A stretch of 34,644 bases of DNA from Gammaproteobacteria bacterium (GTDB taxonomy: Bacteria; Pseudomonadota; Gammaproteobacteria; DSM-16500), in assembly GCA_025451335.1 (NCBI GenBank), contig JANWKO010000202.1, forward strand, positions 1 to 34,644, in the 5' to 3' direction. Numbering within the stretch: position 1 is the first letter of the stretch; each line of letters opens with the position of its first letter. Both the position numbers and the translations under genes were made by a program. The notes beneath the pieces are model-generated. The model saw nothing but the letters and a program-made list of their open reading frames with translations, was not told the origin of the DNA and ran no database searches. Shown piece after piece: positions 8,167 to 19,000 of this stretch.

Positions 8167-10110
8167 TTAAGGCGCTCGCCAATAAGGCAAGCTACACAAA
8201 CCTCCTCCGAAAAAAGTATGATGCCAAAGTTGTGTGGCAATCACGGCAGTGAGTCCATGTGAATAACTCAATTGTTTATAATTATTTGTAATTGATTTTT
8301 CATTGATGCCATGCAATTGTTTAATTAAAAATGCTACACCCTTTGAATTAAAATAGTTTGTTTTTTCTAAGGATGTGGGACTAAGCAGTTCATCAACCCA
8401 ATTTGATGTACTCGCATTCAGAAATAAGCTTGCACGTTTCGCACTAAACATACCTTTTGGACGATTTGCCGTTTGTTTTGGCAAATAAGCTTTTGCGACT
8501 TGGCGTAATAACCATTTTTCAGTTAGAAAACGCAATTTGTACTTAGGAGCAAGTTGACAACAAAAATCAATAACATCTTCATCAAGAAATGGATAACGAC
8601 CTTCAACGGAGGAATTCATTAGCAAGCGGTCTCCTTTCCCAATCATCAAGTGACCTGCAAGCAATGTCTTATAGCCAATATAAAGGCTTTGATTTAAAGG
8701 ATGCCATTTTGAAAAGTCAGGATGCATAAAGGATTTATCTAAATATAGATTATGTGTAGTTGTTTCAGCCTTCATCAACGGACTGTAATATAACGTACGG
8801 CTTGAACCTAAAATTTCAAAAACATTTTGTTGTGCAATCCGAACCCCATTTAAAGCATTAAAAGGAGCCAAGGTGGATAAATCTTTTTGAATCGACATTA
8901 GAACATATCGTTGTAGTTGTTTAAATGGAATAGATGAAATATGGGAAATAATATTAAATATTTTTTGATATTTAAACCAGCTATATCCTGCCAAGGCTTC
9001 ATCTGCCCCTTCCCCTGACAGCACAACTTTAAATTGATGTTTACGGACTAATTTTGCCAATTCCAACAGGGATGCGCATGATGTATCAAAGACTGGAAAT
9101 TCAGTCGCTTTAATTAATTCTGGGTAGCAATTGAGAATGGTTTGCTTAGAAATACTAATCCAATTAATTTCCGATCCTAGATATTTTGCCGTTGCTTGTG
9201 CTTGTGATAATTCATCAATACCAACGTCACTCAACAATTGAATAGTAAAGGCTTGCACTTTATTGTTAGCTTTATCAGCAATTGCAAGTATTGTTGAGGA
9301 ATCCACTCCGCCACTTAAATAACTCGCTATTTCGACGTCTCCTACCATTCGTCTTTTTGTCGCCATTTGGAGGAGTGAATCGAATTGCTCAATTAATATT
9401 TTTGACGTTCCAGTCTTTTCTTCACCGTTCCAAGGAAAGTTTAAATCCCAATATTTAACAAGTTTTTTTGATGACTTACTAATTTGCAAATAGTGGCCTG
9501 GCAAAAGACTATGAACATTCTTAAATACAGTACGCGAGCCAATGCTTGTCATAGTCTGAATGATGGTATCAATGCCAATATAATCAGGTTCAGGTCTTAT
9601 TAGACCTGACGCAAGTAAACCTTTAATTTCGGACGACCAAATGAGCCAGCCATCCTGTTCGATATAAAATAAGGGGCTGATTCCAGTGCGATCACGAGCT
9701 AATAAAAGAGTTGCTTTGGATTTGTCCCAGAGACTAAGACCAAATTGTCCTTTTACTAAATCAAATAATTGCTCACCTGCTTCTTGATATAGATAAAGCC
9801 ATGTCTCTGTGTCACAACGTGTACGGAAGTGATATTTTTTTTGTTGTAAGATGTCTCGTAATAGTTCGTTGTTATAAATTTCACCGTTGAAGGCAACAAC
9901 AACATTTTTTTCAATATTCCATAAAGGCTGTTGACCGTATTTGATATCCCTAATAGCAAGTCTGCAAGCACCCATAGCAATGCCTGGCTCGACAACACAA
10001 TCTTCTTCGTCGGGGCCGCGATGTCGAATCGCCTTAATCATTTTACGTAAAGTCATTACATCAAAGACTCGGTTCTCCCTTAAATCAAAAGCGCCAACCA
10101 GTCCACACAT
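8167..10110 (-). CDS. asnB: Asparagine synthase (glutamine-hydrolysing), probably a tailoring amidotransferase
   Basis: A 647-residue AsnB-family enzyme. The N-terminal class II glutaminase has Cys2 directly after Met, plus RHRGPD and FNGEIYN. The C-terminal synthetase domain has the ATP-binding loop SGGVDSS near residue 265 and GEGADEALAGY further on, so both half-reactions look intact. Glutamine-derived ammonia is used to amidate an adenylated carboxylate. The length and placement inside a biosynthetic cluster fit AsnB homologues that amidate natural products, though a housekeeping role cannot be excluded. An AAGGAT ribosome site (10115-10120) and TATAAT -10 box (10135-10140) precede the start. 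It is transcribed against the flanking desaturase genes, converging on copy 1 and diverging from copy 2. Confidence 0.9.
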   Translation of the reverse strand: MCGLVGAFDLRENRVFDVMTLRKMIKAIRHRGPDEEDCVVEPGIAMGACRLAIRDIKYGQQPLWNIEKNVVVAFNGEIYNNELLRDILQQKKYHFRTRCDTETWLYLYQEAGEQLFDLVKGQFGLSLWDKSKATLLLARDRTGISPLFYIEQDGWLIWSSEIKGLLASGLIRPEPDYIGIDTIIQTMTSIGSRTVFKNVHSLLPGHYLQISKSSKKLVKYWDLNFPWNGEEKTGTSKILIEQFDSLLQMATKRRMVGDVEIASYLSGGVDSSTILAIADKANNKVQAFTIQLLSDVGIDELSQAQATAKYLGSEINWISISKQTILNCYPELIKATEFPVFDTSCASLLELAKLVRKHQFKVVLSGEGADEALAGYSWFKYQKIFNIISHISSIPFKQLQRYVLMSIQKDLSTLAPFNALNGVRIAQQNVFEILGSSRTLYYSPLMKAETTTHNLYLDKSFMHPDFSKWHPLNQSLYIGYKTLLAGHLMIGKGDRLLMNSSVEGRYPFLDEDVIDFCCQLAPKYKLRFLTEKWLLRQVAKAYLPKQTANRPKGMFSAKRASLFLNASTSNWVDELLSPTSLEKTNYFNSKGVAFLIKQLHGINEKSITNNYKQLSYSHGLTAVIATQLWHHTFFGGGLCSLPYWRAP

Positions 10111-10134
10111 AAATATCCTTTATCTTTGTAAACG

Positions 10135-10140
10135 ATTATA
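10135..10140 (-). promoter_or_regulatory. Candidate -10 box of asnB
   Basis: A perfect TATAAT on the minus strand lies about 25 bases before the asnB start codon, giving a leader of roughly 18 bases. A TTGCCA candidate -35 has only a 15-base spacer, so the -35 is uncertain. Confidence 0.4.
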
Positions 10141-10170
10141 GTAATGCAATGTAGGTGGCAAATAAAGCAG

Positions 10171-10232
10171 ATCAAACAACTTAAAGTTTTCAGTTTATGG
10201 TGTTTGATTTATAGAATATGTTAAACTGAAAA
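10171..10232. promoter_or_regulatory. Interleaved inverted repeats in the asnB / desaturase-2 divergent promoter region
   Basis: Two perfect inverted repeats interlock here. TTTTCAGTTTA (10187-10197) pairs with TAAACTGAAAA (10222-10232), and ATCAAACA (10171-10178) pairs with TGTTTGAT (10201-10208). They lie between two divergently transcribed cluster genes, where an operator would be expected. Either could arise by chance in AT-rich DNA; the regulator is unknown. Confidence 0.3.
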
Positions 10233-10260
10233 AAGGACAAATAGGAATAGATTAGAAAAT

Positions 10261-11145
10261 ATGGAAAACATTATTACGCCAGAGATGGTAAATCATGAAG
10301 CTTATAAATTCTTTTTGATCCCATTATTCTGGATGATATTTCTCGCATTTGTTCCATTCTTGTATCAGAACCTTCCTCTTGTTATTACAATTATAATGAT
10401 GATATTTCCTGGAACATTTTTATTTAGCTGGGTATGTTATTTGTATCATGAAAGTTGGCATAAATATGTTCCTATTATTCCCAATCGAATCTTGTTTGTC
10501 TTTTATGGATGGTTACTAGCACATGATCCACAGGTTTACAACATCAGCCATGGTACGCATCATGCTAGCACACATACTCTAAATGATATTGAATTTCATC
10601 CACTTGGCTATATCAAAAATAATAAACTGCGCCGACTCTATTATTTTACTGAAATTGTGCTGGGTATGATATTTATTTATTTTGTTACTCTTTTTGTTAT
10701 TATGAAACACCCGCGCTTTAGTTGGCAAAGCTTTATCATTTCTTTAATAGCCTCGACTATTTTGTATGGAAGTTTATTTGCTTTTTCATATTTTATTCTT
10801 GAAGTAAATGTCATTAACATTATTATCAGCTGGTTATTATTATTTATAATTGCAGGTTCGATTCAACATAATTCACAATTAATCGAACATGGCAATATAA
10901 TCGTCGATAAATCTATGCCATCAAACGAACGCAATCTATTAAGCCGTAATCTTAAACCTTCAGGCTTACTCGAGAAAATTTTTCTATTTATTACCCATGG
11001 AGATTCAAAAGAACACGTATTACATCATACACAAGTAATTTTATATACTCGTCCGTTTCTGGACAAAATACCTATGCCACCTAAATCAATCTATATAACC
11101 TTTCGAGATTATAAAAAAATTATCTGGGAAATGATAACTAGATAG
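10261..11145 (+). CDS. Membrane fatty acid desaturase/hydroxylase-like protein (copy 2)
   Basis: Paralogue of the protein at 7211-8095, with identical length (294) and no alignment gaps evident. The same membrane layout and the three core boxes are kept: H63-ESW-H67, H97-GT-H100-H101 and H252-VL-H255-H256. It differs at auxiliary histidines: HHSQ becomes HNSQ (Asn204), the HIHTNT stretch becomes HASTHT, and THWHAQEH becomes THGDSKEH. The catalytic di-iron site should survive, but chemistry or position selectivity may differ from copy 1, for example a desaturase working with an acetylenase or hydroxylase. It diverges from asnB and converges on the acyl-AMP ligase gene, with stop codons only two bases apart. 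Start: ATG at 10261, with a GGAATAG stretch 10-15 bases upstream. Confidence 0.84.
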   Translation: MENIITPEMVNHEAYKFFLIPLFWMIFLAFVPFLYQNLPLVITIIMMIFPGTFLFSWVCYLYHESWHKYVPIIPNRILFVFYGWLLAHDPQVYNISHGTHHASTHTLNDIEFHPLGYIKNNKLRRLYYFTEIVLGMIFIYFVTLFVIMKHPRFSWQSFIISLIASTILYGSLFAFSYFILEVNVINIIISWLLLFIIAGSIQHNSQLIEHGNIIVDKSMPSNERNLLSRNLKPSGLLEKIFLFITHGDSKEHVLHHTQVILYTRPFLDKIPMPPKSIYITFRDYKKIIWEMITR

Positions 11146-11147
11146 TC

Positions 11148-12905
11148 TTAACTTTTCCAAAGATATAATGAAGAATTTGAATTTTCTAAAGAGAGTGCTC
11201 TACATTCAAATCGCTTCTTCTTCCCGCTTGTCGTTTTTGGAAGAGTATGAGGAGAGATAAATAACAGATGATGGATAGCAAGCTCATGATGATAGAACAC
11301 TGCATCGGAAATAATATAACGTAACTCTTCGAAATCAAGAGAACTCTTATTGACTTCGCATATAATCGCTAAGCTTTCTTTGCCATTTGTGGTAAGAGTA
11401 AACGCAGCGCAGCCTTCACTTTGAATTGACGCATTACTTTTTTCGATCGTTCTCTCAATATCATGAGGATAATAAATCTTGTCATCTATCAGAATTACAT
11501 CATTCAAACGTCCAGTCACATAGAGCTCACCATCCCATAAGAATCCTAAATCACCTGTGCGTAAATAGTTAAGTTTACTTGCATCATCAGCAATATTGGC
11601 TTGAAAATTGTTTTTAGTTGCTCTCTCATTATTCCAGTATCCTTTTCCCACTGAAGACCCAGATATCCAAATTTCTCCTACTTCACTAGATTGGCATAAT
11701 TGACATGTTGTTGGATTCACAATTTTTACATTTTGAACAGGTTTCCCTGAACTCACTAAATGACGTATTGAAGATAAGCTCAACTCATCATTTAGCATTA
11801 CTTGATTTAAATATAATTTTTTAACCGAAAAGGGTTTTGAAGTTATGCCATCATCACGTAATCCATGTGAAACGCAGAGAGTCGATTCTGCTAAACCATA
11901 GCAAGAAAAAAAAGCATTTTTTTTAAAACCACAATTTTTAAAGGCCTGATAAAACCGCTCAAACGTTTCTAAATAGAGAGGTCCTGCTCCTGAAAAAGCA
12001 AGTCCCCAACAACTTAAATCTAAATGTCTTTTTTGTTCGTCTGTAATTTTGTTAATGCAATACTCATAAGCAAACAAAGGCCCGCCACTAATATCGGCTT
12101 TGTAGTCGCTAATTGTTTTCAGCCATTGAAAGGGATTCAATAAGACCGTCAAGGGATGCATTAATATAGATAAGAAACCTCCAAAGAGTGGTGTTAAGAT
12201 AGAACCAATTAAGCCCATATCATGATAGGGTGGCAACCACGAAACACAAAAACGATCTCGTTGGGATAGCTCTGTACGATCCGTGTCAAATGCATTACCA
12301 ATCAAAATCATATTATTAAATAAATTCCCATGAGTGATAATAACACCTTTTGGCTCTCCTGTTGTTCCGGAGGTATATTGCAAGAAAGCTGGATAATCAT
12401 ATCCTATATCTAGAAGTCGAAACGTGCCGTTATTTCCTAGTTTATCAACATTGATTTGTGCCAGATGTTTTGGAGAAAATTGAAGTAACTCTGTAGTTGA
12501 TATTATAAGTGTAGGTTCTGCATTATTGATAATTTTTTGTAATTTTTCTTGAGATTTGTTATTTGATTGCGGATAAGCGGGTATAGCAATGATTTTTGCT
12601 GAAAGGCATGCTAAAAATGAGGCGATGAAGTCAAAACCAGGATGAAAAATTAATAAAGCTCGTTCGCCAGGTTTAAACTTAGATTGTAAAATAGCTGCTA
12701 TGCTTTCTATTTTTTTATTGAGTTCACCGTAGCTTATAAACCGTTTTAAGCCATTTTGTTCTAAAAAACAGAACGCAATCACATCGGGATAATGTGTTGC
12801 TATTGTAGATATTAGAGATAATTTTTTTTGTTTACTCGAAACGACTAATTGTTTAATTAAATTTCTTTCATTACAAGCGATATTAATAGTATCTTGATCA
12901 GTCAT
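11148..12905 (-). CDS. Fatty acyl-AMP ligase (FAAL)
   Basis: A 585-residue ANL-superfamily adenylating enzyme. The P-loop-like YTSGTTGEPKG lies near 175-186, the aromatic/adenine motif region is CYGLAEST, and YLRTGDLG lies near 441-448. The N-terminal segment LIFHPGFDFIASFLACLSAK..IPAYP is typical of fatty acyl-AMP ligases rather than acyl-CoA synthetases. FAALs activate a fatty acid as acyl-adenylate and pass it to a carrier-protein phosphopantetheine. No carrier domain is fused here, and the neighbouring synthase begins directly with its ketosynthase, so the acceptor is unclear. It diverges from the polyketide synthase across a 96-base intergenic region (RBS-supported start at 13002), suggesting shared control. 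The ribosome site AGGT lies nine bases before ATG. FAAL versus CoA ligase rests on motif similarity only. Confidence 0.88.
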   Translation of the reverse strand: MTDQDTINIACNERNLIKQLVVSSKQKKLSLISTIATHYPDVIAFCFLEQNGLKRFISYGELNKKIESIAAILQSKFKPGERALLIFHPGFDFIASFLACLSAKIIAIPAYPQSNNKSQEKLQKIINNAEPTLIISTTELLQFSPKHLAQINVDKLGNNGTFRLLDIGYDYPAFLQYTSGTTGEPKGVIITHGNLFNNMILIGNAFDTDRTELSQRDRFCVSWLPPYHDMGLIGSILTPLFGGFLSILMHPLTVLLNPFQWLKTISDYKADISGGPLFAYEYCINKITDEQKRHLDLSCWGLAFSGAGPLYLETFERFYQAFKNCGFKKNAFFSCYGLAESTLCVSHGLRDDGITSKPFSVKKLYLNQVMLNDELSLSSIRHLVSSGKPVQNVKIVNPTTCQLCQSSEVGEIWISGSSVGKGYWNNERATKNNFQANIADDASKLNYLRTGDLGFLWDGELYVTGRLNDVILIDDKIYYPHDIERTIEKSNASIQSEGCAAFTLTTNGKESLAIICEVNKSSLDFEELRYIISDAVFYHHELAIHHLLFISPHTLPKTTSGKKKRFECRALSLENSNSSLYLWKS

Positions 12906-12933
12906 TTCATTTTACCTGTTTTTGAATATGATA

Positions 12934-12962
12934 AATTTATAAGCTTGAAATAAATTTGTCAA
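12934..12962 (-). promoter_or_regulatory. Candidate promoter of the acyl-AMP ligase gene
   Basis: On the minus strand a perfect -35 TTGACA (12957-12962) is followed, after 17 bases, by TAAATT (12934-12939) or, after 15 bases, by TATAAA (12936-12941). It sits in the short divergent region shared with the polyketide synthase. Confidence 0.4.
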
Positions 12963-13001
12963 TTTGGTTTAATCTTCTTGTGATCAACATAGGGAATGAT
13001 A

Positions 13002-16000
13002 ATGACACGATTAAATGGAAAACAAATTAGTATCATTGGATATGCTTTACGATTACCAGAATCTAATAATCCGCTCGAGTTTCATACAAATCTTTTAAAC
13101 AAAATAAATATGGTAACAAGAGATGATCGACGTTGGATACCCGGTTATAAAAATACTCCAGAATATTTTGGCAAAATAAAACAATCATTAGATGAGTTTG
13201 ATAATATTTTTTTTGGAATTCATGGTAAACAAGCTGAAAAACTTGACCCTCAACTTCGACTATTTTTAGAAACTACACACGAAGCATTAATAGATGCTGC
13301 AATTTTACCCAACGAAATAAAAGGATCTGAAGCGGGCGTATACATTTCATCTCCTTTTTGTGATTCGATGACATACTATTTACTCGAAACTGAAAAGATG
13401 AGTGGTTATGAAATAACAGGTTGCGCTCAATCAATGTATGCTAATCGTTTATCTTTTTATTACGACATTCACGGGCCTTCTTACCATATCGATACAGCAT
13501 GTGCTAGTTCACTTACAGCTTTACATCAAGCTCTTAACGACTTAAAAAGTGGAAGATGTGAATTCGCGCTTGTTGCAGCAAGTTCCATATTTATCAATCC
13601 AGGCCTAACTGTCGGTTTCAATAATTTAAAAATGTTATCTCCGGACGGTTTTTGCAAGACCTTTGATAAAAATGCTAACGGTTATACTCGCAGTGAAGGT
13701 GTTGTCACAATAGTATTGACGACAAATCCTAAATTTGTTCGCTATGCACCCTATGCAAAAATATTAGCTTCACATATCAATACTTGTGGCTACAATGAAA
13801 AAGGAATTATTTATCCCAACCATATATGGCAAACTGAACTTTACAAGAAAATTACCCATGATACAAAAACATATCCAAGTGAAGTGAAATATATTGAATG
13901 CCATGGAACTGGTACTGTTGCTGGCGATACGGAAGAAGTAACTGGCATTCAAAATTTTTTTGGTGATAGAAAAGATTTGATAGTGGGTTCAGTCAAAGCT
14001 TGTATGGGACATGGTGAAGGAGTTTCTGGTCTTGCTGGTCTTTCCAAAGTATTACTCAGTTACGAGACACAAACCATTTATCCTCAACTGCATTTGGAAG
14101 ACAGAATTCCAATTCTAGGAAACTTACAGGTGATGGTAGAGCCATTAAAATGGAAAGGTGGCAAAGCCATTATCAATTCATTTGGTTTTGGCGGAGCCAA
14201 TGCATCTATTCTTATCGAAAATGTACGACAACCTAGAAAAAAACAAAAAAAACCATGGCACTCTCTTTATTTTATAAGTTCACGTACTAAAGAGGGGTTG
14301 TATCAGCTAAAAAGAGAACTTGAAAAACATCCACAACAAATACCCGTTTTCAAGGACGAACGTTATTCCTGGCATGAAGTAGTTGGCATTCCCGATGATC
14401 CACAAATTGTAGAAATTGAAAATCGTCCCCTATATTTTATCTTTTCAGGAAATGGATCACAATGGAAGGGAATGGGTCTTTCACTCATAAATGCTTCTTC
14501 TCTTTTCAAGAAAACAATATATAAATGCGGGAAAGATATCCCACTGTTATTAGAGAAAGGTTGGCAAGGACCTTTGAATGCTACTCGTGTATTAGTAGCG
14601 ATACAAATTGGATTAGTAGAATTAATCAAATCTTTGGGAATTAAAGCTTCTGGATATGTGGGTTACAGTGCGGGTGAAATTGCAGCAGGCTATGCCAGTG
14701 GTGCAACAACACTTCAAGAAACCATGGCCATTGCAGAAGCTCGCGGTCGAGCTTCCGAAGATATTACGCCTGGAATGATGGCATCCGTTGGTTTAAGTCA
14801 AGAAGCTATTCAGACATATCTTATCAATGCAAATAAAGTATGCGTGGCCTGTATCAATAGCCCACGCAATATCACTTTGTCAGGAGATAAAAATCAGTTA
14901 TTGGAAATATTGCAACAATTAAATAACCAAGAAATATTTATCCGCGAAATCAATACAGAAAATGTGCCTTACCATTCGCTATTAATTGATAAAAACAACG
15001 TCAAATCTCATCTTAAGAATACAGTTAAGAAGTCAAAAAATCGAAATAAAACCTGGATATCCGCGATTCAAGATTATCATCCTAAAACATTCACGGAAGC
15101 CTATCATGTAGAAAGTGTCACACGCGCCGTTGATTTTATGGGAGCCATGAATCAAATCCCTAATAATGCCATCGCTCTTGAAATAGGTCCTCATGCTGCT
15201 TTAAGAGCAATCATACGTGATTGCGTACCCGATATAAAATATGTTTCTCTGCTGTCTAGAAATGAAAATGATTTAGAAACATTTAAAAAGGGAATTGGAC
15301 GTTTATGGACGTTAGGGGTAGATATCAAGGTTATTCCAGATAAGATACGCCCACCTCTTTCTGTTCGTTCAAAACAAACGGCTTGGCAACGTGAAAATTT
15401 TCCAATTCCTCGCGAAAATTCTAGAGAAAGAAAATATAAAAAAACTTTCCATTTCGATTTGCAAAATAAAGATCATTATTTGTTAGATCACAAAGTGGAT
15501 AATAATCCAATTTTTCCGGCAACAGGTTACGTCTATCTATTTTGGCAATCTTTTTCAGAAGATCAAAAGGATGCAAAGATAGTCTGTATTGATAATCTTA
15601 AAATCCTACGCAGCGTACCTCTAGTAGGCGAAGCAATAAAATTAGACGTTTTTTGTCCTATAAGTGGTGAATATGAAATTACTTTTAATAATGAAATGAT
15701 TGCTAAGGCAAAATTAAGTTTCAAAGAACAAAGTACATCCCCTTCCACTATTCCCGAATTGAATAAAAATGATGAAATCGATGCTAGGACCTTTTATCGA
15801 TTTAGCAATAATATAGGGTTGAATTATGGCAAAGATTTTCAAACCATTAGCAAAGCATTTGTTCATGACAATGGTGGTTATTTTTACTTTATTTATGAAT
15901 TCAAACATTGGATTAGTTTTTTAGATGGTATGTTACAAGCAAGTTTACTTTGTAATACAAGCAAAGAATTGCGATTACCTACTTATATTAGACATATTGA

Positions 16001-19000
16001 ATTATCCGAAAATAAAGCTGAACATATGGTATTCAATGCTTACGTTAATTCTATTAGCTGCGGTGAAATTCTTATTGAAGGAATGGTAACTACGCGAGCT
16101 CCTAAAAAGAAGATAAACGAGCCAGTTATATTTCAGAAAGAACATTTTCTTCTGCAGGGAACGACGCAGATGAATGAAGATCAATCCAATTACGTAAATG
16201 AAATTTTACATTATGGAATCAATAAATTTAAATCCATTCAAGACCAGTTAACAGAGCCACATCATGAAAAAATTAAACAGATTGTTAAACATTATCAATA
16301 TGAAGTTAATAGCGAATGTCTTGCTCAGTTCAGTGATCAACCCTATTTTAAGTTATTAGAAGATTGCTACAAAAATGTAGATGCCCTTATCCAAGCGCCA
16401 ATTACCACTATTGCGAATAGTCCCCACTATGCTGACAACTATCATAAGGATTTTTCAATTGATATATCCTTTTTGGAAAAATGCATGAGTGTGATACGTG
16501 AAAATTCTCAACATAAAATTAATTTATTTGAAATTGGTACAGGTACAGGTGGTTTTTTAAAACAAATTGGCCATTGTCTAACTCAGCAAGATATGATTGT
16601 TTGTTCAGATATTACACCCAATCGAATTATACATAATGACATAACTAGCCAATTCAAAATTAATTATGAAATTTTTGATTTAAATAAAGAAATGTCTCCT
16701 GAGATGACCGCTATTATTGGTAAAGCTGATTTAATTGCAGCTTCGAATGCCTTACATGTCGCTAACAACATTGAAAGCACATTACAAAGTTTCTATGATC
16801 TAATGAAACCTGGTGCATTTATGCTTTTGTTTGAAATGACTTCTAGTTGGGCGTTACCCTTATTTGGATTAGATAAATCCGCATGGAATTTTAATGATGA
16901 AAGAGAGTTTGGTCTTTGGCTTTCTCATGACAGTTGGAAAAAATTATTTGAGACAGTTAAATTCAAATTAATTTGCGATTGTACTGATAGAAATAAATTT
17001 AGCTGTATTTATCTCATAAGAAAACCTTTTTCTAACCAATATGAAATTAAAAATTCTCCAAGTATTCCCTATAATGAAGAATGGTCCGATCAAATTAAAA
17101 ATTCTAAGGGTCCTTTTATTTTTTGTCATCATGCACCCGGAGGGATGGCAGGTTTTAGTCGATCACTTACTAAAGAAGGTAAACGCTCAATTAGTCTTTG
17201 CGCAGAAAATCCAGAACTTGTCATGAATAAAGTAATGGAAAACGCTTTGGCTACTAACATAGTTATCAATGATCAACTTTATACACAGTGTTATGTTCCT
17301 GAAACATTTGAAACTGTATCACCCAAAGATATCCATTTTCATATTGAAGTGAATGAATTGTATAAAGAAAATAGATTTAAATTTGTTAAAAATAAACCGC
17401 GTTCTGGTAAGTTATCGAAGGTGGCATTTGCTGCAATGAATTTTCGTGATGTGATGCTGGCAAGCGGTAAAATTACGAAAGAAAGTTATCTTGGTAGGTC
17501 AAAAGAAAGTTCAGGCTTTGGCATAGAGTTTTCGGGTATTTGTGATGGCATAAAAGTCATGGGAGTTGCACTTGACTCTTTTGCAAATTTTGTTAACTCC
17601 GATTTGATTTGGAATGTTCCTGAGAACATGTCACTCGAAGATGCAGCCACAATACCTGTCGCTTATTTAACTTGTTACTATTCCTTTTTCGAACGAGCAA
17701 AGATCCAGCCTCACTACAAAGTTCTCATTCATGGAGGTACAGGCGCTGTCGGACAAGCTGCGATTCGTATTGCTCTTGATATTGGATGTGAAGTGTTCGC
17801 GACATGTCAACAAAGTAAGCGTGATTATTTAAAACTGTTATTTCCTAGTCTTGATGATGCTCACATCAGTGATTCACGTTCTACCCAATTTGAGAAACAA
17901 ATTCTTGGGCAAACAAAAGGGAAAGGTGTTGATATTATTTTGAATTCATTAGCAGATGATAAATTGCAAGCTGGTTTGCGTTGTTTAGCTCAGCATGGAT
18001 ATTTTATTGAAATCGGCAAATATGATCTTATGCTAAATACACAAATCGGAATGCAAGTATTGCTACCTAATACGACAATCTGCGGTATTGATCTCGATCA
18101 AATACTTAATGATGAATCGACTATGACTCGATTGGCGACTTTGCTTACTGATGGATTAATGAGAGGCGTCGTTAAACCATTAGATTATAAAATCTTTAAA
18201 TGTGATGAACTTCAGGATGCTTTTCGCTACTTAGGAGGAAGCCATCATCTTGGTAAAGTTCTGATTGATATGCAAGGGTTTCGACCACCTGAGATTGAAA
18301 ATCGTTTTTATACCTATGGTGCTCAGCTTATTGTGGGAGGCTTGGGTGGTTTTGGTATGGCATTGGCTGAATGGCTAGTAGAGAGAGGAGCAACTCATAT
18401 CATTCTGGTAAGTCGAAAAGGTATAGTAAATGGTGAACAAAAACTTTTTGTTAAACGCTTACAAAATAAAAATATTAAGGTAGATATAACGACTCATGAT
18501 CTCACAAATCATAACGATGCTAAACAATTCTTTGAAGAATTACCTCCCTTAACTGGTATCTACCATTTAAGCGTAGTTTTAAACGATGTTCTTTTTGATG
18601 GAATGACTAAAGATAAATGGGAAGAAACAGTTAATTCAAAGATAACAATTGGAATTCAACTTGATCAATGTAGTCGTCATCATCCCATCCAGCAATTTGT
18701 TTGCTTTTCTTCCATTTCATCTCTTGGTAATGCTGGTCAATCTAATTATGCTTTTTCAAATAATTATTTGGAAAATCTGTGTTATGCAAGGAAAAACGTT
18801 GGCTTACCCGCGCTTGCTATACAATGGGGTGGAGTTGATAACGTTGGGATTGTCGCTAATAAAGACCCTGAATATATTAAACTCTATGCTCAGAGCTTAG
18901 GTATGTCGTTGCAGAGCATCGACTCTTGTTTAGATTATCTTGAAACTTGCATGCTTAAAGAGAATGTAGTGAATTTAGTTTATCAACCCTTCAAAATTAA

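Noticed and set aside
8122-8168. AACCACGA ... TCGTGGTT inverted repeat between convergent desaturase 1 and asnB, considered as a bidirectional terminator
   Set aside because: The 31-base loop is too large, there is no U-tract, and the right arm overlaps the asnB stop codon.
10261-11145. Idea that desaturase copy 2 is catalytically dead
   Set aside because: All eight core histidines of the three boxes are present; only auxiliary histidines differ.
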